DNA of 11,018 nt from Cycloclasticus sp. (GTDB lineage: Bacteria; Pseudomonadota; Gammaproteobacteria; Methylococcales; Cycloclasticaceae), in contig JAGPVU010000039.1 in assembly GCA_018066825.1 (NCBI GenBank), forward strand, positions 1 through 11,018, in the 5' to 3' direction. Below are positions 1 to 5,398 of this stretch, piece after piece (position 1 is the stretch's first letter; the number at the start of each line of letters is the position of its first letter). The translations under genes were made by a program, and so were the position numbers. The notes beneath the pieces are model-generated. The model worked only from the letters and a program-made list of their open reading frames with translations. It did not search any database and had not been told where the DNA came from.

Positions 1-1
1 A

Positions 2-508
2 GATCAATCTTATTTGGTGTATTTATACCTCGATAAACACGATGGCCGCATCGTTGCGTCCTCTAAAATTGATAAATTTATAGACGATGATGCGCCCCAT
101 AACTTTACCCCGCAGCAACAAGTTAACCTACTCATCGCCAATAGTACCGAGTTAGGCTTTAAGGCCATTATTAATAACAGCCATTGGGGCGTGCTGTATA
201 AAAATGACGTGTTTCAAAAGCTCAGCTTTGGCCAATCCAAAAAAGGCTTTATCAAACGCGTTCGCGAGGACGGAAAAATAGATCTTAGCCTGCAAGGCGG
301 TAAAGAAACACGCGACAAATACGCAAAAATCATTCTTAATCACCTAGAAAAACAGCAAGGCTTTTCACCGGTACACGATAAGTCCAGCCCAGAGATTATT
401 GCCGACACCTTTGGTATGAGTAAAGGCTCGTTCAAAAAAGCCATCGGCGGCCTGTATAAAGAACGCCTTATCAGCATTGAAAAAGATGGCATCCGCTTAG
501 TTAAATAA
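2..508 (+). CDS. cvfB: CvfB/YitL-family S1 RNA-binding protein, 5' end cut by window edge
   Basis: The reading frame is open to the left edge, so the first ATG/TTG-like codons in view are internal and the true start lies outside. About 168 C-terminal residues are visible; the family is usually near 280. The opening stretch YLDKHDGRIVASSKIDKFI matches the repeated 'D.tGRivAS.KldkFl' segment of CvfB-type proteins. The middle, with GFKAIINNSHWGVLYKNDVF and a following G-F-KRVREDGKIDLSL segment, is an S1-like (OB-fold) repeat. The last ~65 residues, containing IADTFGMSKGSFKKAIGGLY, form the winged-helix domain typical of the C-terminus. Known family members bind RNA and affect expression of virulence and stress genes; the role here is inferred from the family only. 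It heads a plus-strand run, 28 bp before the DUF3622 gene. Family assignment is firm; cellular role is not. Confidence 0.88.
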   Translation, partial: DQSYLVYLYLDKHDGRIVASSKIDKFIDDDAPHNFTPQQQVNLLIANSTELGFKAIINNSHWGVLYKNDVFQKLSFGQSKKGFIKRVREDGKIDLSLQGGKETRDKYAKIILNHLEKQQGFSPVHDKSSPEIIADTFGMSKGSFKKAIGGLYKERLISIEKDGIRLVK

Positions 509-536
509 ACCCCTTCACCACAGACACCTGATCCTT

Positions 537-773
537 ATGACCCAACAAAGCAAAAAATACACCGTTCTTATTACCCAAAATAAAGACACATGGAATGCCG
601 ACATCGTTCGTCGCGCCAGCGCTAAAAAAACCATTGTGTCAAAAACCCAAGCCGGTTTTAAAACAGAAGCAGAGGCTACAAAATGGGCCGAAAAAGCGCT
701 GCTAACGTTTACCCAAAAACAAAGTGCGCTGAATAAACGCCACGCAGAAAAACGGCAAAAACAAAGCAGCTAA
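537..773 (+). CDS. DUF3622 family small basic protein
   Basis: A 78-residue protein with no signal peptide or membrane segment. Its first half (KKYTVLITQNKDTWNADIVRR followed by SAKKTIVSKTQAGF) and the segment EAEATKWAEKAL match what I remember of DUF3622, a small family in Vibrio and related gammaproteobacteria. The C-terminus (NKRHAEKRQKQ) is very basic and probably helical, which would suit contact with nucleic acid or ribosome, but that is inference. No clear Shine-Dalgarno sequence precedes the ATG, so translation may depend on the upstream cvfB message. It lies 28 bp after cvfB and 17 bp before the FetB-like permease gene, suggesting one transcript. No function is known to me. Confidence 0.8.
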   Translation: MTQQSKKYTVLITQNKDTWNADIVRRASAKKTIVSKTQAGFKTEAEATKWAEKALLTFTQKQSALNKRHAEKRQKQSS

Positions 774-790
774 AACTTGCGGGGTAGATT

Positions 791-1525
791 ATGGATACCT
801 CTATTCAAACCATACCCTTAGCCAATTTAGCAACGATCTTTATTCCCGTTTTGTTGGCTGTTTTTGTTTTATATCGGTGGTCGTTGAATAGTGGGCAAGC
901 CCTTTACGCCTTAGTAAGAATGGTGCTGCAACTCATGCTGATGGGATATTGCCTGCACTCTATTTTTAACGCCGATAGCTCGCTTATCGTGATCGGCGTG
1001 CTATTTATTATGGTGCTTGCCTCCAGCTGGATCGCGCTGGGTGTTGTACCGTCTGCGCGCTACCGTTTATACAAGTACGCCTTGGCCTCTATTGTTGTTG
1101 GTGGCGGGCTTACCCTGGCCGTTATCGTGTTAGGCGTATTACAACTTGACCCATGGTACTTGCCGCAATTTATCATTCCTCTCGCCGGTATGGTCTTTGC
1201 CAATTCGATGAACAGCATCAGCCTAACCGCAGAACGCCTAAATGCTGAAATAGAACGCAATGTCGATTACCTTAAAGCCCGGCATATTGCCATGCAAGCC
1301 GCGCTTATTCCTATTATCAACTCGTTATTTGCAGTGGGGCTGGTGTCCCTTCCCGGCATGATGACTGGGCAAATCTTATCGGGCGTATCACCGCTGATTG
1401 CCGTGCGTTATCAAATTATGGTGATGTGTATGATTTTTGCCTCCTCGGTTTTATCCACCGCGTATTTCTTAGTGTTAAGCAAACCCATCTTCCTCAAGCA
1501 ATTAGAAACAACCGAGTCACCTTAA
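791..1525 (+). CDS. fetB: FetB-type (UPF0014) ABC transporter permease
   Basis: A 244-residue, very hydrophobic protein with about seven predicted membrane segments, starting after residue 10. Two signature blocks of the UPF0014/YbbM family are visible: PLAGMVFANSMNSISLTAER at about 130-149, and the cytoplasmic-loop block VGLVSLPGMMTGQILSGVSP at 182-201 followed by a Q-I-M-V segment. In E. coli FetB (YbbM) works with the ATPase FetA (YbbL) as an iron exporter that raises resistance to oxidative stress. Here the neighbouring genes are DUF3622 and arfB, and no ABC ATPase gene is in view, so the partner must be encoded elsewhere or be replaced. Length is close to the family norm (about 250-265). 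Only a weak GGGG stretch precedes the ATG. Family assignment is strong; the transported metal is inferred from E. coli. Confidence 0.88.
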   Translation: MDTSIQTIPLANLATIFIPVLLAVFVLYRWSLNSGQALYALVRMVLQLMLMGYCLHSIFNADSSLIVIGVLFIMVLASSWIALGVVPSARYRLYKYALASIVVGGGLTLAVIVLGVLQLDPWYLPQFIIPLAGMVFANSMNSISLTAERLNAEIERNVDYLKARHIAMQAALIPIINSLFAVGLVSLPGMMTGQILSGVSPLIAVRYQIMVMCMIFASSVLSTAYFLVLSKPIFLKQLETTESP

Positions 1526-1533
1526 TCCACGCT

Positions 1534-1938
1534 ATGACCACCGCCCTCAATATTCCAGAAGACGAGATTCAAATAAGTGCCATTCGCGCCCAAGGTGCCG
1601 GTGGGCAAAATGTTAATAAGGTCTCGTCCGCCATTCATTTACGCTTTGATATTAACGCCTCCACCCTGCCCGAGCTGTACAAACAACGCTTATTAACGTT
1701 AAGTGATCGGCGCATTAACAAAGATGGCATCATCATTATTAAAGCGCAGCAGTACCGCACGCAAGATAAAAACAAAACCGATGCCCTTAATCGCTTACAT
1801 GACATAATCAATCGCGTTACCGTTAGCCGAACCGTTAGGCGGCCCACAAAGCCGAGTAAAAATGCTAAAAACAAACGCATGGACAGCAAAGCCAAGCGCG
1901 GCACATTAAAACAATTACGCAGTCGCATAGACGACTAA
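1534..1938 (+). CDS. arfB: Peptidyl-tRNA hydrolase ArfB (alternative ribosome-rescue factor)
   Basis: A 134-residue protein with the release-factor GGQ motif at residues 23-25 (context RAQGAGGQNVNKVSSAIHLR). The basic tail is rich in Lys and Arg (RRPTKPSKNAKNKRMDSKAK followed by R-G-T-L-K-Q-L-R-S-R). In ArfB (YaeJ) the tail enters the empty mRNA channel of a stalled ribosome and the GGQ loop hydrolyses the peptidyl-tRNA, freeing ribosomes on non-stop messages. The length matches ArfB (about 140) and excludes full release factors. The frame stays open upstream to 1426, inside fetB, but homology begins at the ATG at 1534, eight bases after the fetB stop. No clear ribosome-binding site is seen there, so translational coupling to fetB is likely. 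Next gene: yjdM/phnA, 25 bp downstream. Confidence 0.93.
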   Translation: MTTALNIPEDEIQISAIRAQGAGGQNVNKVSSAIHLRFDINASTLPELYKQRLLTLSDRRINKDGIIIIKAQQYRTQDKNKTDALNRLHDIINRVTVSRTVRRPTKPSKNAKNKRMDSKAKRGTLKQLRSRIDD

Positions 1939-1963
1939 ACAGCGACTTAACCAAAGGAATACC

Positions 1964-2299
1964 ATGAGCAAACTACCTAACTGCCCCAAATGTGAATCTG
2001 AATACACCTACGAAGATGGTAGCCTACTCATTTGCCCCGAGTGCGCGCATGAATGGTCTGCAGACAGTACGGCTGATGACGACACGCTAACCGTAAACGA
2101 TGCCAACGGCAACCCATTACACGATGGCGATACCATTACCGTTATCAAAGACCTCAAAGTAAAAGGCACATCCACGGTTGTTAAAGTGGGTACCAAAGTA
2201 AAAAACATTCGACTGGTTGAAGGTGATCACGATATCGACTGCAAAATAAGCGGCATTGGCCCGATGAAGTTGAAATCTATTTTTGTAAAAAAGGTTTAG
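1964..2299 (+). CDS. yjdM: YjdM/PhnA-family zinc-ribbon protein
   Basis: A 111-residue protein, the same length as E. coli YjdM (formerly PhnA). The N-terminus is a zinc ribbon with Cys7-x2-Cys10 and Cys24-x2-Cys27 (context CPKCESEYTYEDGSLLICPE). It is followed by a short acidic linker and the C-terminal beta domain with DANGNPLHDGDTITVIKDLK and a final KLKSIFVKKV. The old name 'alkylphosphonate utilization protein' comes from its map position in E. coli; no phosphonate gene is present here, and no firm biochemical role is known to me. The start is well supported: AAGGA at 1954-1958 lies five bases before the ATG. It is the last gene of the compact plus-strand run; the 400-bp spacer after it has a foldable region rather than a simple terminator. 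Confidence 0.92.
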   Translation: MSKLPNCPKCESEYTYEDGSLLICPECAHEWSADSTADDDTLTVNDANGNPLHDGDTITVIKDLKVKGTSTVVKVGTKVKNIRLVEGDHDIDCKISGIGPMKLKSIFVKKV

Positions 2300-2320
2300 C
2301 CTCACTTGGCGATTAGTTAT

Positions 2321-2412
2321 TGAACCGCTTAATGAGGCTTATACCTTTCGGTATTAGCAATGCAAAGAAAAAATCAAACGGCTGATGCTTTGTTTTGCCA
2401 ATAAGCGGTTTG
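2321..2412 (+). ncRNA. Possible three-way-junction RNA structure downstream of yjdM
   Basis: Seen in sequence: AACCGCTTA (2323-2331) is the exact reverse complement of TAAGCGGTT (2402-2410). Inside this stem are two further hairpins. ATACC (2341-2345) pairs with GGTAT (2350-2354) across a four-base loop. GCAA-T-GCAAAG (2357-2367) pairs with CTTTGT-T-TTGC (2388-2398) with one mismatch and one wobble around a 20-base loop. Together they form a Y-shaped fold. There is no T-run after it, so it is not an ordinary terminator. It could be a 3'-UTR element, a small RNA, a miniature inverted-repeat element or chance. An overlapping, competing pairing is AGCCTCA (2298-2304) with TGAGGCT (2333-2339). 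Confidence 0.25.
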
Positions 2413-2610
2413 TGGTGCAAGCCGAAGCTTTGGGTTAGACTTGGATTGAAAGATAAAAATAATTCCCTGTTTGGTCTTTATTATCGTATTAACAGGAATT
2501 ATTGTCACAGCTACAAGTGCCCGTTTTTCTTTTAGGGTATGTATAAGAATTAAAGGGCATTATGATTGCTGTTAAAGTTGAGCCAAACAGTATCTTTGTT
2601 TGAGCGAAAC

Positions 2611-2642
2611 TTACGCCCTGTGGGTGTAATAACAAGTTAGGC
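2611..2642 (+). other. Palindrome plus GTTAGGC core: candidate left cassette boundary
   Basis: An eight-base-pair hairpin (one G-T wobble, three-base loop) at 2611-2629 is followed six bases later by GTTAGGC (2636-2642), a perfect match to the integron recombination core GTTRRRY. A 5' partner GCCAAAC at 2582-2588 can pair with GTTAGGC at six of seven positions. However, the hairpin is placed off-centre between them (22 bases on one side, 6 on the other), which is poor for an attC site. The stronger support is that GTTAGGCC is the 7/8 reverse complement of GGCCTATC at 3697-3704, after the next gene. Confidence 0.25.
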
Positions 2643-3752
2643 CCTCCAAGTAGCGTGGGTGTTCTCTGTAAGCTCATTAAACGCTATGCCAGGAGACGGT
2701 GAATCATGATGAATTTACTATTTTTATTACTGGGCGTGGGCTTACTTACCATTGGTGGCGAAGCGTTGATCCGAGGTTCGTTAGCTGCCTCCCAGCGTCT
2801 CGGTGTATCGCCATTACTAAGCGGTCTCGTTATCGTAGGTTTCGGCACATCAGCACCAGAATTGGTGGTTTCTGTAAATGCTGCATTAAATCAACAACCG
2901 GATATTGCGATTGGCAACGTAGTGGGTAGCAATATCGGCAATGTTTTGCTAATCCTAGGGATATGTGCTTTGATCGCGCCGCTGACAATCAAGCCTTTGG
3001 CATTACGCCGGGATGCTGTCAGTGTAGTAGCGGCTAGTATATTGTTTTTGGTTTTAGTAGGCGGAAGCGCACTGGGGCGTGCGGATGGCGTGATTTTATT
3101 GATTGCCTTAGTAGCTTACTTGGTATGGGCTTATTGGAGTGAACGCATCCACGCACCTGCTGCGGAGCTTAACAAAGCCGAAGCTGAAGAACTTACCGCT
3201 TTACCGAAGTCTGTAGGTTGGACGATAACGGCAGTGATCATTGGTCTACTATTGTTAATTTCAGGATCACAGGTTCTGCTTATTGGTGCTGTTGGGATTG
3301 CTGAGAGCTTAGGTGTATCTGAGGCTGTCATCGGCTTGACATTGATAGCTGTTGGTACATCTCTCCCTGAGCTTTCAATTTCTGTAATTGCAGCACTACG
3401 TCGGCACGCAGATGTGGCTGTTGGAAACATACTTGGTAGCAATATATTTAATTTGTTGGGAATCTTAGGAGTTTCTGCTTTGCTTCAACCGCTTCCAGTT
3501 CACGTAAGAATTCTGCAATTCGACCAATGGGTCATGCTTGTATCCTCGCTATTACTATTTCTTTTTTTGTATACAGGGCGTCGTCTAAGTCGATTGGAAG
3601 GTGGAATACTCTTGGCTGCCTACGGCGTTTATATCGGCTTAAGTTTTACTGCATTCGGTGGTTAACGCTAGATGATTATATTCAGACAACAAAGGTGGCC
3701 TATCAAGTCAATTAACGGCGACCGCAAAAAACGCGTCGCGTTATTTCAAACG
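2637..3752 (+). mobile_element. Candidate integron gene cassette carrying the CaCA exchanger gene
   Basis: If the G/TT steps at 2636/2637 and 3752/3753 are recombination points, this 1.1-kb unit contains one plus-strand gene (start 69 bases inside the left end, stop 87 bases before the right end) followed by a 61-bp attC-like site. That is the normal layout of a cassette. The start of the unit is the 7/8 complement of the 5' arm of its own attC-like site, as expected for a cassette that once closed into a circle. Against this: the 5' arm reads ATC where attC sites have AAC, the left boundary is weak, and no integrase is in view. Confidence 0.3.
2706..3665 (+). CDS. Calcium/sodium antiporter of the CaCA family (YrbG-like)
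   Basis: A 319-residue membrane protein with the duplicated alpha-repeat architecture of cation/Ca2+ exchangers. The first repeat holds GFGTSAPELVVSVNAAL (45-61) and AIGNVVGSNIGN (68-79). The second holds AVGTSLPELSISVIAALRRH (215-234) and AVGNILGSNIFN (238-249). The paired GTSxPE motifs (Glu52 and Glu222) line the cation site in this family, and the GNxxGSNI motifs complete it. About ten membrane segments are expected, with a hydrophilic loop near 145-170. AGGAGA (2691-2696) lies nine bases before the chosen ATG; a second ATG follows directly. Family members exchange Ca2+ (or a related cation) for Na+ or H+; E. coli YrbG is the close model by length. Ion specificity is not readable. The gene may lie in an integron-like cassette (separate entry). 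Confidence 0.92.
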   Translation: MMNLLFLLLGVGLLTIGGEALIRGSLAASQRLGVSPLLSGLVIVGFGTSAPELVVSVNAALNQQPDIAIGNVVGSNIGNVLLILGICALIAPLTIKPLALRRDAVSVVAASILFLVLVGGSALGRADGVILLIALVAYLVWAYWSERIHAPAAELNKAEAEELTALPKSVGWTITAVIIGLLLLISGSQVLLIGAVGIAESLGVSEAVIGLTLIAVGTSLPELSISVIAALRRHADVAVGNILGSNIFNLLGILGVSALLQPLPVHVRILQFDQWVMLVSSLLLFLFLYTGRRLSRLEGGILLAAYGVYIGLSFTAFGG

Positions 3753-3758
3753 TTATGT
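3698..3758 (+). other. attC-like site after the CaCA exchanger gene
   Basis: Seen in sequence: GCCTATC (3698-3704, compare RYYYAAC), then an unpaired spacer, then TAACG-G-CGAC (3713-3722) pairing with GTCG-CGTTA (3735-3743) with one bulged G (3718), then TTTCAAAC and GTTATGT (3752-3758, compare GTTRRRY). The total of 61 bp, the outer core pair, the spacer, the inner stem with an extrahelical base and the closing ...CAAACGTTATG are all features of integron attC sites. Defects: ATC instead of AAC in the 5' arm, and T instead of R in the 3' arm. An alternative reading is that the inner stem followed by TTATTT is a weak Rho-independent terminator of the exchanger gene. Confidence 0.4.
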
Positions 3759-3990
3759 GTAAAAAACAAAATGCACATGTCGACATTACTTACAGACTAA
3801 GTTGTTACTACAAAAGAGTACAATTTCAGGCTTAAACCCTGGCAGAGCGTTCTCGACCCATAACGGACTGCCATGGTGTGATTTTCTTAAGACTCAGAAC
3901 CCCGCTTCGGTTATTAAGCAGGAACCATGTTTGAGGAGAATAATATAATCGTGAGAAGGTGAGTTTCACCCAATAAAACGGGCGATTTAA

Positions 3991-4020
3991 TTACCTGCGA
4001 AAAATTACGCGGGGTATACT
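3991..4020 (+). promoter_or_regulatory. Possible sigma-70 promoter before the DUF21 gene
   Basis: TATACT at 4015-4020 matches the -10 consensus at five of six positions. TTACCT at 3991-3996, 18 bases upstream, matches the -35 consensus at only three. A transcript would begin near 4027 and carry a leader of about 30 bases. A hairpin (3994-3999 with 4008-4013) overlaps the promoter region, which would matter only if transcription starts further upstream. Confidence 0.25.
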
Positions 4021-4056
4021 GTTGGCGCTTTTCATATCATCTGCTCGGATTTTACA

Positions 4057-5121
4057 ATGCTGGAAAATTTAAACGACACCCTGGAAACTATAAACGTCGA
4101 TACCTTGCTGTGGATTGGTATCTGTTTCTGTATATTACAATCGGCTATGTTCTCCGGTCTAAACTTGGCCTTCTTCTCTCTCAGCCGATTGCAGCTGGAA
4201 CTGGAAACAAAACACGGCAACAAGTCCGCCAGCAAAGTGCTGGCGATGCGTCATGATTCGAACTTCCTGCTGACTACCATCCTCTGGGGCAACGTGAGTA
4301 TCAACGTGTTGCTGACACTGCTGTCCGATTCGGTAATGGCAGGTGTGCTGGCCTTCATGTTCTCGACTGTGTTTATCACCATCTTCGGCGAGATCCTGCC
4401 GCAGGCCTATTTCTCACGCAATGCATTGCGCATGGCTTCCTTTCTGTCACCCGTGCTGCGTTTCTATCAGATGGTGTTGTATCCGGTTGCCAAACCCTGC
4501 GCCATCGTACTGGATGCCTGGCTCGGCAAGGAAGGCATCGACTACCTGAGGGAGAAGGATTTAATGAGCATGATCCATGCACACATGGAAGCCGAAGAAG
4601 CCGAACTCGACCAGCTTGAGGGCCGTGGCGCGATGAACTTCCTCTCTATCGATGGCATCAAGGTGACTGAGGAGGGCGAGTTTGTTGATGCCGTCTCGAT
4701 CATCCGCTTGCCGATCAAGGTCGACCTGCCGCTGATCCCCGAAATCGAGCGCACAGTTGATGACCCGTTCCTTAAAAAAGTGAACGCCAGCGGACAACGT
4801 TGGGTGGTGCTCGCCGATGACGATGGTGAGCCGCACCTGTTGCTGGATGCAGATGGCTCACTGCGTGCAGCGCTGATGGACGTTGATAAGCCCTTCGACA
4901 TTTACAGCTTCTGCCGCCGGCCTTTGGTTATCCGAGACACCAGCAAAACCATCGGTGAAGTCATCAGTTACTTGAAATCACTTCCCGGTAGCATTGGCCA
5001 TGAGGACGGCGCGATTGAGTACGACGCCGTGCTGATCTGGGATGACCAGCCCAGGATTATCACCGGCGCTGACATACTCGGCAAGTTGCTCAAGGGCATC
5101 AAAACTGATTTTTATAGATAA
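4057..5121 (+). CDS. DUF21/CNNM-domain membrane protein with degenerate CBS region (CorC/HlyC-like)
   Basis: A 354-residue protein. Residues ~15-150 form the DUF21 (CNNM) transmembrane domain: AMFSGLNLAFFSLSRLQLEL (30-49) followed by the DSNFLLTTILWGNVSINVLL block (67-86), and the signature GEILPQAYFSRNALR (111-125). Residues ~165-190 are an acidic helix (MEAEEAELDQLEG). Residues ~215-345 resemble a poorly conserved CBS pair, ending in a DAVLIWDDQPRIITGADILG stretch. Bacterial CNNM relatives export Mg2+, Co2+ or Na+; the ion here is inferred only. The ATG has no Shine-Dalgarno sequence, but the frame upstream has no alternative start before a TAA at 3988. The gene is rich in CTG, ATC and GCC codons and about 55 % G+C over its middle, against 48-51 % in sampled neighbours, suggesting a different origin. 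Confidence 0.85.
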   Translation: MLENLNDTLETINVDTLLWIGICFCILQSAMFSGLNLAFFSLSRLQLELETKHGNKSASKVLAMRHDSNFLLTTILWGNVSINVLLTLLSDSVMAGVLAFMFSTVFITIFGEILPQAYFSRNALRMASFLSPVLRFYQMVLYPVAKPCAIVLDAWLGKEGIDYLREKDLMSMIHAHMEAEEAELDQLEGRGAMNFLSIDGIKVTEEGEFVDAVSIIRLPIKVDLPLIPEIERTVDDPFLKKVNASGQRWVVLADDDGEPHLLLDADGSLRAALMDVDKPFDIYSFCRRPLVIRDTSKTIGEVISYLKSLPGSIGHEDGAIEYDAVLIWDDQPRIITGADILGKLLKGIKTDFYR

Positions 5122-5180
5122 TCTGACAGACCGCTTATGGCGGATAGTGCACACTCATAATTCAGTGGAAAATTAAAAGC

Positions 5181-5235
5181 ACATAACAAATAGCTCCAGT
5201 GGACATTTTATACGCCACTGAGCAAAGCCTTATAC
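5181..5235 (+). other. attC-like hairpin after the DUF21 gene
   Basis: Seen in sequence: ACATAAC (5181-5187), spacer AAATA, then GCTC-C-AGTGG (5193-5202) pairing with CCACTGAGC (5215-5223) with one bulged C, a 12-base loop, spacer AAAGC, then CTTATAC (5229-5235), of which TTAT can pair with ATAA of the 5' arm. The order of core, short unpaired spacer, inner stem with an extrahelical base, and loop mirrors integron attC sites. The 3' core has C where the recombining G should be, so the site may be decayed or the likeness accidental. Confidence 0.35.
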
Positions 5236-5255
5236 AAAATAGGAGCATCTAATCG

Positions 5256-5369
5256 ATGAGTGCAAATATTGATAAATCAATTTCATTAATTAATAGTAAT
5301 TGGGGTCAGAGTAAAAACACCTACTCAATGATACATGCAGGGTTAATACGGTACACTCATGTTTATTAG
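5256..5369 (+). CDS. Possible 37-residue small protein (doubtful)
   Basis: An ATG-initiated frame (MSANIDKSISLINSNWGQSK...) ends at TAG 5367-5369. AGGAG at 5241-5245 lies ten bases before the ATG, acceptable but long. The peptide has no membrane segment or recognised motif, and part of it is encoded by the repeat-like motif GGGGTCAGAGTAAAA, which argues that it is chance coding over a repeat. It lies 36 bases before the GST-like start and could act only as a leader ORF if translated. Probability of being a real gene is low. Confidence 0.15.
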   Translation: MSANIDKSISLINSNWGQSKNTYSMIHAGLIRYTHVY

Positions 5370-5392
5370 TATTTATTTCTCATCTTTTTAAC

Positions 5393-5398
5393 AAAGGA
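5393..5398 (+). promoter_or_regulatory. Ribosome-binding site fixing a TTG start for the GST-like gene
   Basis: AAAGGA lies seven bases before TTG at 5406. The first residues from this TTG already belong to the conserved GST N-terminal strand (ITLFTNGFSP), and there is no ATG or GTG nearby that would keep this strand intact. A TTG start is therefore the best reading. Confidence 0.7.

Larger units (their letters stand above)
2300..2705. other. 406-bp non-coding spacer with two foldable regions
   Basis: No convincing gene. The first 115 bp can fold into a branched structure (separate entry). A second palindrome, TTACGCCC-TGT-GGGTGTAA, occupies 2611-2629 and lies seven bases before GTTAGGC at 2636-2642, which fits the integron core consensus GTTRRRY. 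The exchanger's ribosome-binding site AGGAGA is at 2691-2696. No good sigma-70 promoter was recognised. Confidence 0.6.
3666..4056. other. 391-bp spacer between exchanger and DUF21 genes
   Basis: No gene of normal size. From left to right it holds: an attC-like hairpin (3698-3758); a 26-codon open frame beginning inside the putative recombination core (3755-3835, ATG with no ribosome-binding site, probably not a gene); inverted repeat GGCAG...CTGCC around 3842-3873; a GGTGA-GTT-TCACC hairpin (3958-3970); a CCTGCG/CGCGGG hairpin (3994-4013); and a TATACT box (4015-4020). A TATAAT hexamer also occurs at 3944-3949 but lacks a recognisable -35 partner. Confidence 0.55.
3753..5229 (+). mobile_element. 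Candidate integron gene cassette carrying the DUF21 gene
   Basis: The unit would begin at TTATGTG (3753-3759) and end in the attC-like hairpin 5181-5235. Its start with the preceding G (GTTATGTG, 3752-3759) is the exact 8/8 reverse complement of CACATAAC (5180-5187), the 5' arm of the hairpin after its own gene, as a circularised cassette would require. The base composition of the gene inside also differs from its flanks. Weak points: the 3' core reads CTTATAC, not GTT..., and the 300-bp leader before the ORF is long for a cassette. Confidence 0.3.

Noticed and set aside
1426..1533. N-terminal extension of the ArfB frame into fetB
   Set aside because: The extension has no ArfB similarity, overlaps the conserved FetB C-terminus, and an ATG at 1534 gives a protein of normal ArfB length.
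2428..2642. A further small, gene-less cassette beginning at GTTAGAC (about 2434-2440) or GTTTGGT (about 2468-2475)
   Set aside because: Both match the core consensus more or less, but neither has a convincing attC partner in the right position; such seven-base matches are common by chance.
2489..2677. Minus-strand 62-codon frame ending in a Cys-rich sequence (TGTCSCDNNSC), reminiscent of a modified-peptide precursor
   Set aside because: No ribosome-binding site, no modification or export genes nearby, and the frame lies over the palindrome 2611-2629 in a non-coding spacer. The Cys pattern does not match methanobactin or any lanthipeptide core I know.
3755..3835. 26-codon ORF starting inside the putative recombination core
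   Set aside because: Short, no ribosome-binding site, no recognisable features; kept only as a remark in the spacer entry.
4376..4901. Several long minus-strand frames across the DUF21 gene
   Set aside because: They are low-complexity, Arg/Ser-rich shadows caused by the higher G+C of the real plus-strand gene.
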